DNA of 35,919 nt from Bordetella sp. (GTDB lineage: Bacteria > Pseudomonadota > Alphaproteobacteria > Caulobacterales > Caulobacteraceae): positions 1 to 35,919 of the forward strand of contig JAFKFS010000032.1 in assembly GCA_017308115.1 (NCBI GenBank). Reading direction: 5' to 3'. The translations under genes and the position numbers were made by a program. Below the pieces are notes generated by a model, which saw only the letters and a list, made by a program, of their open reading frames with translations, ran no database searches and was not told where the DNA came from. Positions 8,921-16,321 of this stretch are shown here, one piece after another (the first letter of the stretch is position 1; each line of letters starts with the position of its first letter).

Positions 8921-10141
8921 TCAGTCGCGGCCGATCACCAGGCTGACCGTGGTGGTGGTCGAGCCGCCGATGTTCAGGGTCTGGACGTTCCTGGCGCCCT
9001 CGACCTGGCAACCGCCCGCCGTCCCGGTGGTCTGGCGAAAGGCGTCCAGGGCCATCCGAACCCCGGTCGCTCCGACCGGGTGGCCGCAGCCGATCAGTCC
9101 GCCCGAGGGATTGATCGGCAGACGCCCGCCCTTCTCGATGTCCCCCGCCTCGATCGCCTTCCAGCTCTCGCCCGGCGCGGTCAGGCCCAGGTGGTCGATG
9201 GCCATGTATTCGGTCATGGAGAAGCAGTCGTGCGTCTCCACCGCATCGATCCCGTCCAGCGGCAGGCCCGCCCGCGCCCGCGCCTCGTCGATGGCGCGCT
9301 TCACCTGGGGAAAGACGTGGTCGGAACCAGCGGCGGCCTCGATCTTGCGCTGGTAGCTGATCGGCCCGGAACGGTGTCCCCAGCCCTTGATGCGCGGCAG
9401 GGATTCCAGCGGCAAGCCCCGACGCCGGGCGTAGTCCGCCGCGCGCTCGGCCGAGGCCAGGACGACCATGGCCGCCCCGTCCGTCACCTGGCCGCAGTCG
9501 CTCTTGCGGACCCGTCCCTCGATCACCGGATTGGCCTCGTCGTCGGCCGAGAAGCTGGCGTCGTTGAAGACGTAGTCGCGCGTCTGGGAGTTGGGGTTCA
9601 GCCTGGCGTTGGCGAAGTTGATCTGGGAGATGCGGCGCAGGTGCGCCTCGTCGATCCCATAGCGACGGTCGTATTCGTCGGTCAGGTCTGAAAAGGCGCG
9701 CGGCCACACATAGCGCGCCTGCTGATACTCATGCCCGACCCAGGCGGCGGCCCCCAGATAGGCCGCGGCCGTCTCGCCCGGGGTGTTGCGCATCATCTCC
9801 AGGCCCAGGACGGCGGCCGTGCCGTAACGGCCGGACTCGATGTCCGCCATCGCCGCCAGCATGGCCACGCCGCCCGAGGCGCAGGCCGCTTCGTGGCGCG
9901 AGGTCGGCAGGCCGTCGAACGCCGGATCGGCCATGGCGAAGAAGCCGCCCAGCTGTCCCTGGCCCGAAAACAGATCGCCGACGAAGTTGCCGACATGGCC
10001 GACCTCGATTTCGTCGGGCGCCACGTCCACGGCGTCGAGGCCGCCGCGAAGAGCCTCGGCGAAGCCGTCGCCGATCTCCAGCCCCTCGCGGGCCCAGTTG
10101 CGTTTGAAGTCGGACTGCCAGCCGCCCAGGATATAGACCAT
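8921..10141 (-). CDS. Thiolase, SCP-x type
   Basis: A 406-residue thiolase. The nucleophilic Cys is in HEAACASGGVAML, the SCP-x signature HDCFSMTEY is present (about residue 305), and NPSGGLIGCGHPVGATG holds the catalytic His. HDCFS thiolases belong to the sterol-carrier-protein-x branch, whose members handle branched or bulky 3-ketoacyl-CoAs. It is the third thiolase of the island and differs clearly from the two on the plus strand. It lies 17 bases downstream of the feruloyl-CoA-synthase-like gene with its own strong ribosome site (AAGGAG), so the two are probably co-transcribed. It converges on the plus-strand operon with six bases between the stops. Confidence 0.87.
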   Translation of the reverse strand: MVYILGGWQSDFKRNWAREGLEIGDGFAEALRGGLDAVDVAPDEIEVGHVGNFVGDLFSGQGQLGGFFAMADPAFDGLPTSRHEAACASGGVAMLAAMADIESGRYGTAAVLGLEMMRNTPGETAAAYLGAAAWVGHEYQQARYVWPRAFSDLTDEYDRRYGIDEAHLRRISQINFANARLNPNSQTRDYVFNDASFSADDEANPVIEGRVRKSDCGQVTDGAAMVVLASAERAADYARRRGLPLESLPRIKGWGHRSGPISYQRKIEAAAGSDHVFPQVKRAIDEARARAGLPLDGIDAVETHDCFSMTEYMAIDHLGLTAPGESWKAIEAGDIEKGGRLPINPSGGLIGCGHPVGATGVRMALDAFRQTTGTAGGCQVEGARNVQTLNIGGSTTTTVSLVIGRD

Positions 10142-10158
10142 CGGATGCTCTCCTTGTT

Positions 10159-12027
10159 TCAGGCCGCGACCACGCCCGGCCCGGGAGGCTCGGCGTAGAG
10201 GGCGTCGACCTGGGCCTTCCGGTTGTCGATGACGGCGCGTCGGTTGATCGTGGCCTTGTCCGACACCTCATGGGCGTTCGGGTCCGGCGGCGTCGTCAGA
10301 AAGGCCAGGCGCGCGATGCGGGCGCTGGCGCCATGGGCCGAAGCGTTGAAGGCGGCCAGGCATTCACGCACCGCCCGGGCCAAGGCGCCGGAGGCCAGGG
10401 CCTCGCCGACCTCCATATCGAGCGCGGTCTTGATCCCGGCCGGCGAGGGCCAGGCCAGAACGCCGAGCCAGGGCCGATTGTCGTCGCACAGCGCCACCTC
10501 GGCCACCAGCGGCGACAGCGCCTGCAGCGCCGCCTCGCGCATCTGCGCCCCGAAGACCCATGACCCGGTCGATAGCTTGAACTGGTCCGCCAGCCGCCCC
10601 GCGAAGAAAATCCCCTGGGTCGGATCGTCCCGAACCGCGAGGCGCGCCAGGTCGCCCATGCGGTAGAAGCCCTCGGCGTCGAAGGCTTCGGCCATCCGCG
10701 CCGGATCGTCGTGATAGCCCTCCATGACGTTCGGGCCGCGCACGCGCACCTCGAACCGCTCGTCGTCATGCGGCGCCAGCTTCACCTCGACGCCCGGCAC
10801 AGGCAGCCCCAGCCCAAGTCGATCGGTGTACTGATGCACCACCATGAACCCCGCCGTGGTCTCGGTCGCGCCATAGGCCGAGGTCAGCATGATGCGATGG
10901 CCGGTCTGCTCGACCGCCATGGCCTGGATGCGGTCGCTGACCGACTGGCTCAGCGCCGCCCCGCCGAACACCATGACCCGCAACTCCGAGAAGAAGGTCC
11001 GGCGCAGTTCGGCGTCCGCTTCCAGCGCGTCGGCCAGCATGGCGTATCCGGTCGGCACGTTGACGTAGTAGCGCACGGGCCGCTCGCGCAGATTGCGGAT
11101 CGATTCCTCGAACAGACCCGGAATCGGCTTGCCGTCGTCGATGTAGAAGGCCCCGCCCGCCAGCAGCACGGCGCGCAAGGCCGCCGCTCCCGCCACATGG
11201 TTCCACGGCATCCAGCCCAGCATGTCGCCGGACCAGGCGTAGCCCTCGCCGATCACCTGGGCGGCCTGGGCCGTGTTGGCGGCGATCGCCCTGAGGCTCA
11301 GCGGCACCACCTTGGGCAGGCCGGTCGAGCCCGAGGTCATCATGAACTGGGCGATCTGATCCGGCTTCAGCGCCTCGATGCCGGCGTTCACTGCGGGACC
11401 GGGGCGCGTGGCCATGACCTCGGCCAGGGACGCGCTCGCCCGTGTCAGCGCCTCCGGCGTCGCCGTCAGGACGACCGCATCGCCCAGATCCAGCGCCTCG
11501 ATCGCGGCGGCCGCCATGCGGGCGTCCTCGATCAGAAGGATGGAGGGCTTCAGGCTTCGGATCACATGGTTCAGCCGTCCCAGGTCGCCGCCGAGAAGGG
11601 CGTAGTGGACGCTGACCGGCGCCGTCGGCACGCCCGCCGCGAGGGCCCCGAACAGGAAGGCCGCCATGACCGGACTGTTGGCGCCCATCATCATCAGGGG
11701 ACCGTCCGTATGCTGCGGATGATCCAGCAGCCACTGGGTCACGGCGTCCATGGCGGCCTTCAACTCGGCGTAGGTCTGGGGCGCCCAGGCCCCGTTCAAG
11801 GCCGCGTCACGACGGGCCAGGGCGATCCGATCCCCGCCGCGCGCGGCCACCCGGGCGAAGGCCCGCGGCAGATTCCAGTCGTGCTCGGCCAACGGAATGC
11901 GCGACCGCATCACCATCGCCCCGTCCGGGTCGCTTCGGACATCCAGATCAACGGGCATGAGCTCCGCATCGCGGAATGGCGCCGCGCGCCAGGGTGCGGT
12001 CGCGTCGTCCCTGTTCAAAGACGTCAT
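10159..12027 (-). CDS. fcs: Feruloyl-CoA synthase-like acyl-CoA ligase
   Basis: A 622-residue ANL ligase. The ATP loop is TSGSTGLPKVVP (about residue 228), followed by SAYGATETTAG (about 382) and GFYRMGDLA (about 452). The hinge region is GRLADQFKLSTGSWV, and the C-terminal lysine block is VSDKATINRR. The KLSTGSWV hinge and the long ANL body are typical of proteins named feruloyl-CoA synthase, which activate ferulate or other 4-hydroxycinnamates. Substrate specificity in this branch is poorly tested, and no hydratase/aldolase (Ech) or vanillin dehydrogenase is in the window, so ferulate itself is not assured. A strong ribosome site (GGGGAGGGG) precedes the ATG. An AT-rich patch upstream is a likely promoter. 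Confidence 0.75.
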   Translation of the reverse strand: MTSLNRDDATAPWRAAPFRDAELMPVDLDVRSDPDGAMVMRSRIPLAEHDWNLPRAFARVAARGGDRIALARRDAALNGAWAPQTYAELKAAMDAVTQWLLDHPQHTDGPLMMMGANSPVMAAFLFGALAAGVPTAPVSVHYALLGGDLGRLNHVIRSLKPSILLIEDARMAAAAIEALDLGDAVVLTATPEALTRASASLAEVMATRPGPAVNAGIEALKPDQIAQFMMTSGSTGLPKVVPLSLRAIAANTAQAAQVIGEGYAWSGDMLGWMPWNHVAGAAALRAVLLAGGAFYIDDGKPIPGLFEESIRNLRERPVRYYVNVPTGYAMLADALEADAELRRTFFSELRVMVFGGAALSQSVSDRIQAMAVEQTGHRIMLTSAYGATETTAGFMVVHQYTDRLGLGLPVPGVEVKLAPHDDERFEVRVRGPNVMEGYHDDPARMAEAFDAEGFYRMGDLARLAVRDDPTQGIFFAGRLADQFKLSTGSWVFGAQMREAALQALSPLVAEVALCDDNRPWLGVLAWPSPAGIKTALDMEVGEALASGALARAVRECLAAFNASAHGASARIARLAFLTTPPDPNAHEVSDKATINRRAVIDNRKAQVDALYAEPPGPGVVAA

Positions 12028-12034
12028 GAGCCCC

Positions 12035-12075
12035 TCCCCTGCCGCCGCCTAAAATAGTTCGCTAATAAAAGCATG
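12035..12075 (-). promoter_or_regulatory. AT-rich upstream region of the feruloyl-CoA synthase gene
   Basis: Between the oxygenase stop and the ligase start lies a short AT-rich island in very GC-rich surroundings. On the plus strand it contains CTAAAATAG, then TTCG, then CTAATAAAAG, two imperfect direct copies of CTAA followed by A/T bases. The spacing suits a minus-strand promoter or an operator for the ligase-thiolase pair. No recognised regulator site is matched. Confidence 0.3.
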
Positions 12076-12124
12076 ATGGCGCGCGACGCGGCGGACGGTC
12101 AAGCGTCGGTCGCCGCACCGGGCT

Positions 12125-13606
12125 TCAGATGTCTCCGTCCGGCAGAAAACGACGATCCGCCCAGCAGGCGTGGGTGCCCGAACTGATCTTGTGCGGCAGG
12201 GCGATGCGGCAGACCGGCCCCTCGTCGAACCGCTTGCAATCGATCAGCACGCACTCGGACCGGCCCGCGTTCTCGTCGATGATGAAGCTGACCAGATAGC
12301 CGTCGTCCTCGTCCCTGGCGTCGATGCGCGGCGCGAAGGGCGCTTCACTGGCGTAGCGGCCGTCGGGCAGGTTCACGGTCCAGGACTCCCCGGTCTTCAG
12401 GTCGTGCTTGATGAAGCCGTTGAACAGGAACCAGCCGGGCTTGGTGGTGGTGCTGTAGGCGTAGCGATAGGGCTGTCCGGCGTACTGCTGATTGATGGTG
12501 CCGAACTCGACCAGGCGATCGTCCAGCCGCTCCTCCTTCGTCGTGCCGTCCTTCAGGTTGAAGCGCCAGCGGTGCAGCTTCGGCCGGAAGCTGTGCTCGT
12601 CGACGAAGGCCATCATGTGGGCGTGCTCGGCGTGAATCTCCGGCAGGTCCGCCAGGGGATCGGGCAGCGGCTTTTCCTGGAAATAGCCGTCCATGACGAT
12701 CTCGTCGCCTTCCTCATAGGCGTTGAGGAAGTGCAGGACATAGGTCGGCGCCGCCTCAAACCAGCGGATGTCCTTGGTCTCGCCATAGCGCGGAATGACG
12801 GCGAAGCGCGACGGCCACTCGGGCCGATAGCGCACCGCATGATAGCCGGCCTTCAACGCCCTCTCGTCCCAGAACAACGGGAAGTCGTTCAGGATGGTGT
12901 AGTTCTCGCTGAAGATCATGTCGTGGGGCAGGCGCGGCCCCGGCAGGGGGATCGGGGTATAGTGCGTCCGCCGCCCGTCCGGTGCGACCACGCCGTAGTA
13001 CATATAGGGCGCGTGCTTCGAGTAGTTGAAGAACAGCAACTCGCCCGTCCGCTCGTCCACCCGCGCGTGGGCCGACACGCCGTCCAGAGGCGCCCAGGAC
13101 GCCACGCCCTGATCGTCCAGGGTGTTGGGGTCTAGCTGATAGGCCTCCCCGCACTGATAGAAGGTGGCCAGGGCGCGGCCGGCGTGGACCACGACGTCGG
13201 TGCTGGCCGAGTCCTTCAATCCGCCATGAGCGCCGAATCCGGGCCGTTTCGACACGCCCGGCCCGTCCATCATTCCGCCCCACAGGCTCTCGCCCGCCTG
13301 TTGCTCCGCCTGGAAACAGCGGCTGCGGACGAAGCGGTTGCGGTAGTCCGCCCGGCCGTTCCGGAAGCTGATCTGATGCAGCATGCCGTCGCCGTCGAAC
13401 GGATGATGGCGGCCCAGGGGCGTATGCACCTGATTTTCGGTGTTGCGGATGTAGACGCCGTCGATGTCCGTCGGAATCGTCCCTTCGATCACCTCGAGGT
13501 CGAAAGCGTTCACCTCTTCATGCTGAGGCGTCCACGGCCCGCTCAGATAGGGGTGGTTGCTGGGCTTGAGGGTCGCGACGATGGGCGACATCCGCTCGAT
13601 CTGCAT
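12125..13606 (-). CDS. Carotenoid cleavage oxygenase family (lignostilbene dioxygenase / isoeugenol monooxygenase-like)
   Basis: A 493-residue seven-bladed-propeller, non-haem Fe(II) oxygenase that splits a C=C bond with O2 into two carbonyl compounds. The four iron-binding His can be placed at SAHARVD (about residue 178), LPHDMIFSENY (about 228), VLHFLNAYEEGD (about 291) and SSGTHACWADRRF (about 481). The N-terminal blocks NHPYLSGPWTPQHEEV and IDGVYIRNTENQ with HHPFDGDGM are typical of the bacterial lignostilbene/isoeugenol branch. Substrates of the family are stilbenes, 4-hydroxyphenylpropenes or apocarotenoids. Its place next to a feruloyl-CoA-synthase-like gene favours an aromatic substrate. 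A good ribosome site (AGGAGA) precedes the ATG. It diverges from the kinase/dehydrogenase pair. Confidence 0.87.
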   Translation of the reverse strand: MQIERMSPIVATLKPSNHPYLSGPWTPQHEEVNAFDLEVIEGTIPTDIDGVYIRNTENQVHTPLGRHHPFDGDGMLHQISFRNGRADYRNRFVRSRCFQAEQQAGESLWGGMMDGPGVSKRPGFGAHGGLKDSASTDVVVHAGRALATFYQCGEAYQLDPNTLDDQGVASWAPLDGVSAHARVDERTGELLFFNYSKHAPYMYYGVVAPDGRRTHYTPIPLPGPRLPHDMIFSENYTILNDFPLFWDERALKAGYHAVRYRPEWPSRFAVIPRYGETKDIRWFEAAPTYVLHFLNAYEEGDEIVMDGYFQEKPLPDPLADLPEIHAEHAHMMAFVDEHSFRPKLHRWRFNLKDGTTKEERLDDRLVEFGTINQQYAGQPYRYAYSTTTKPGWFLFNGFIKHDLKTGESWTVNLPDGRYASEAPFAPRIDARDEDDGYLVSFIIDENAGRSECVLIDCKRFDEGPVCRIALPHKISSGTHACWADRRFLPDGDI

Positions 13607-13653
13607 GGCTCGTCTCCTGGCTCTGGACGAACCCTCGCGCTTTTGGTCTATTT

Positions 13654-13672
13654 ACGCAAGTTACATATGCGT
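13654..13672. promoter_or_regulatory. Inverted repeat in the divergent oxygenase/kinase promoter region
   Basis: The 112-base gap between the divergent oxygenase and kinase starts has an AT-rich core. In it, ACGCA and TGCGT form a 5-bp inverted repeat with a 9-base spacer, followed by a run of T. Placement midway between two divergent starts suggests an operator or overlapping promoters. The short arms make chance possible. Confidence 0.35.
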
Positions 13673-13718
13673 CTTTTTTCGCTACCCTCCCAGCCTTCGT
13701 TCGGATCGAGGATTCGTC

Positions 13719-14789
13719 ATGTCCCAGCAGGCCGCTTTCGAGGGCGCCGGTCCGATCCGCGCGGGCCATGAATTGCCGCTGGACCGGCTGGCCGACTGGC
13801 TGCGGCGTCACGCTCCGGCCCTGGGCGAGCTCAGGGACGTCCGACAGTTCAACGGCGGCCAGTCCAATCCGACCTATCGGCTGGAGGCCGACACGGGCGC
13901 CTGCGTCCTTCGCCGAAAGCCGGCCGGCGCCGTGCTGAAAGGCGCTCATGCGGTCGAGCGCGAGTTCAGGGTGCTCTCGGCCCTGCGCCAGGCGGATTTC
14001 CCGGCGCCGACGCCCCTGGTCCTGTGTGAGGATGAAGCCGTGATCGGCTCGCCCTTCTATCTGATGGAGATGGTCGAGGGCCGCATCTTCTGGTCTCCAA
14101 CCCTGCCGGACCTGACGCCGCGCGACCGCGCCGACCATTTCGACGCCCTGAACGCCACGATCGCGCGGCTGCACGCCCTGGACGTCTCCGCCATCGGCCT
14201 GGGCGACTACGGCCGCCCCGGAAACTTCTTCGCCCGGCAGATCGCCCGCTGGTCGCGTCAGTATCTGGAGGACGATCTGGCTGGACGCGATCCGAACATG
14301 GACCGCCTGCTGGCCTGGCTGCCCGAACACGCCCCGCCCGACGACGGCGCCGTGTCCCTGACGCACGGCGACTTCCGCACCGACAACGCCGTCTTCGCCT
14401 CCGACCGGGCCGAGGTGCGCGCGGTGCTGGACTGGGAGTTGTCCACCCTGGGCCACCCCATGGGCGACTTCACCTATCACCTGATGATGTATCGCCTTCC
14501 GCCGCACATGATCGGCGGCTTCTCCGGGGCCGATCTGACGGCCCTGGGCATACCGAGCGAAGCGGACTACCTGGCCGCCTACTGCGAGCGCGTCGGACGC
14601 GCGCCGCCCTCGTCCCGGGAACTGCGCTTCTACATGGCGTTCAACATGTTCCGGCTGGCGGCCATCTTCCACGGCATCAAGGGGCGGATCGCGCGCGGCG
14701 CCGCCGCCTCGGCCCACGCCCAGACCATGGCGGACAACCTGCCCGCCCTCGGCGCCCTCGCCTGGGCTCAGACGGAGACGACATCATGA
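13719..14789 (+). CDS. APH-family phosphotransferase, ACAD10/11 kinase-like (LvaA-like)
   Basis: A 356-residue protein kinase-like/APH-fold phosphotransferase. It shows FNGGQSNPTYRLEAD (nucleotide loop), VLRRKPAG (Lys strand), THGDFRTDNAVF (catalytic loop HGDxxxxN) and VLDWELSTLGHPMGDFTYH (Mg-binding Asp). HGDFR.DN and LDWELSTLGHP are hallmarks of the kinase domain of eukaryotic ACAD10/ACAD11 and of bacterial LvaA, which phosphorylates 4-hydroxyacyl-CoAs. This is therefore a metabolic kinase, not an antibiotic-resistance gene. The ATG at 13719 is preceded by GAGG and begins the conserved part. It overlaps the dehydrogenase start by four bases, so the pair reconstitutes a split ACAD10/11. No LvaB-like small partner gene is seen. 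Confidence 0.82.
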   Translation: MSQQAAFEGAGPIRAGHELPLDRLADWLRRHAPALGELRDVRQFNGGQSNPTYRLEADTGACVLRRKPAGAVLKGAHAVEREFRVLSALRQADFPAPTPLVLCEDEAVIGSPFYLMEMVEGRIFWSPTLPDLTPRDRADHFDALNATIARLHALDVSAIGLGDYGRPGNFFARQIARWSRQYLEDDLAGRDPNMDRLLAWLPEHAPPDDGAVSLTHGDFRTDNAVFASDRAEVRAVLDWELSTLGHPMGDFTYHLMMYRLPPHMIGGFSGADLTALGIPSEADYLAAYCERVGRAPPSSRELRFYMAFNMFRLAAIFHGIKGRIARGAAASAHAQTMADNLPALGALAWAQTETTS

Positions 14790-15973
14790 GCCAGAACGAT
14801 CTCGACCAGGGTCGCGCCATCGCCGGGCGCGTGGAGCGTTTCGTCCGCGACATCGTCATTCCCTATGAAACGGATTCGCGCGCCGCTTCGCACGGGCCGA
14901 CCGACGCGCTTGTCGCCGAGTTGCGGGGACTGGCCCGCGAGGCCGGCCTGCTGACGCCCCATATCGGCGCCGACGGTTCGCACCTGTCGCAACGCGCCAC
15001 GGCCCTGGTGCTTCAGGCCTCGGGCCTGTCGCCGCTCGGCCCGGTCGCGTTGAACGTCATGGCCCCGGACGAAGGCAATATGTATCTGCTGGGCAAGGTC
15101 GCCTCGCCCGCCCAGAAGCGCCGCTTCCTGGACCCCCTGATCGCGGGCGAGGCCCGCTCGGCCTTCTTCATGACCGAACCGGCCGAGGACGGGGGGGCGG
15201 GCGCCGACCCCTCCATGCTGAAGACCACCGCCCTTCCGGACGGCGACCGCTGGATCATCAACGGCCGCAAGGCCTTCATCACCGGCGTGGTCGGCGCCTC
15301 GATCGGCATCGTCATGGCCCGCACCGACGCCGGGGACGGCAGGACCGCCGCGACCATGTTCCTGATCGACCTGCCCGACCCGGCGGTGCGCGTCGAGCGC
15401 GTGATGGAGACGATCGATTCCTCCATGCCCGGCCGCCACTCGATCGTGCTTCTGGACCACCTGTCCGTCGCTTGGGATCGGGTTCTCGGCGCGCCGCACG
15501 AAGGCTTCCGCTACGCCCAGGTCCGCCTCAGCCCGGCGCGTCTCAGCCACTGCATGCGCTGGCTGGGCGCCTGTCGCCGCGCCCATGAGATCGCCTCGGA
15601 CTACGCGGTCCGGCGCCACGCCTTCGGCAAGCCGCTGATCGACCACGAAGGGGTGGGCTTCATGCTGGCCGACAATCTGATCGCGCTGAAACAGGCGGAG
15701 CTGATGATTGACTGGTGCGCGGGAGTGCTGGACACCGGCGCCCTGGCCACGACCGAAAGCTCCATGGCCAAGGTCGCGGTGTCGGAAGCCCTGTTCGGCG
15801 TCGCCGACCGCTGCGTCCAGGTCATGGGCGGAACCGGCGTCTCGGGCGATACGGTCGTCGAGCAGATCTTCCGCGAAGTCCGCGCCTTCCGTATCTACGA
15901 CGGCCCGAGCGAGGTCCACCGCTGGAGCCTGGCCAAGGCGGTCAAGCGCCAAGCGACGCCCGCCGGGACGTGA
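14786..15973 (+). CDS. Acyl-CoA dehydrogenase, ACAD10/11-like (LvaC-like)
   Basis: A 395-residue acyl-CoA dehydrogenase fold protein. It has FFMTEPAEDGGAGADPSML (flavin/substrate contact), WIINGRKAFITG, RRHAFGKPL and the C-terminal RIYDGPSEVHRWSLAK. In classical acyl-CoA dehydrogenases the equivalent of YDG is YEG with a catalytic Glu. An Asp there and the DGP.EVH block fit the ACAD10/11 subgroup as I remember it. Together with the overlapping upstream kinase it should convert a 4-hydroxyacyl-CoA, via a 4-phosphoacyl-CoA, to a 3-hydroxyacyl-CoA or enoyl product that beta-oxidation can handle. That reaction is known for LvaAC and ACAD10/11 and is inferred here. Confidence 0.85.
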   Translation: MSQNDLDQGRAIAGRVERFVRDIVIPYETDSRAASHGPTDALVAELRGLAREAGLLTPHIGADGSHLSQRATALVLQASGLSPLGPVALNVMAPDEGNMYLLGKVASPAQKRRFLDPLIAGEARSAFFMTEPAEDGGAGADPSMLKTTALPDGDRWIINGRKAFITGVVGASIGIVMARTDAGDGRTAATMFLIDLPDPAVRVERVMETIDSSMPGRHSIVLLDHLSVAWDRVLGAPHEGFRYAQVRLSPARLSHCMRWLGACRRAHEIASDYAVRRHAFGKPLIDHEGVGFMLADNLIALKQAELMIDWCAGVLDTGALATTESSMAKVAVSEALFGVADRCVQVMGGTGVSGDTVVEQIFREVRAFRIYDGPSEVHRWSLAKAVKRQATPAGT

Positions 15974-15986
15974 AAGGCGCCCAAGC

Positions 15987-16010
15987 GCGGCCGGGCGTCA
16001 GGCCCGCCGC
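15987..16010. terminator. Possible hairpin between converging genes
   Basis: GCGGCCGGGC, a five-base loop and GCCCGCCGC can form a stem with one bulged base, just after the dehydrogenase stop and before the end of the converging membrane-protein gene. There is no T-run, so it is a weak, possibly bidirectional, terminator candidate. Confidence 0.3.
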
Positions 16011-16024
16011 CCCCTCCGGAGCGT

Positions 16025-16321
16025 TCAGAACGCCAGGGGCGCCGTTTGCCAGGCCACGGCGACGGCCCCGACCAGGGCGCCGGTCACGGCCACGCGCCGC
16101 TCCCATCCGCCCGGCCCGTCGGGGGCGGGGCGCCGGATCATGAGGGCGACGACGACCGCGATCGCCGCCAGGCACAGGAGGCTGAAACCCAGCCCTGTCC
16201 AGCGCCACCCGGAAGCCTCTACGGAGGACCAGACGTCGGCGGCGCTTGCCAGCAGATAGAGGCCGAGGAAATGCCCGGCCCAGATCAGCAGGCCCGCCGT
16301 CATGGCCAGCCAGCGCCTCAT
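16025..16321 (-). CDS. Small membrane protein of the cytochrome oxidase operon (unknown)
   Basis: A 98-residue protein that starts MRRWLAM and overlaps the CtaD-CtaE stop by ATGA. It has three hydrophobic segments (about residues 7-30, 42-65 and 76-97) with a basic RR patch between the second and third, so it should sit in the inner membrane. I do not recognise a family. Its position as the last gene of the oxidase operon suggests an accessory subunit, a subunit IV equivalent, or an assembly protein. A longer open frame covering the same bases up to 18766 is a shadow of ctaD and should be ignored. Confidence 0.7.
   Translation of the reverse strand: MRRWLAMTAGLLIWAGHFLGLYLLASAADVWSSVEASGWRWTGLGFSLLCLAAIAVVVALMIRRPAPDGPGGWERRVAVTGALVGAVAVAWQTAPLAF

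Noticed and set aside
13719-14789. Aminoglycoside phosphotransferase (resistance gene)
   Set aside because: Motifs and linkage to an acyl-CoA dehydrogenase place it in the ACAD10/11 or LvaA metabolic kinase group.
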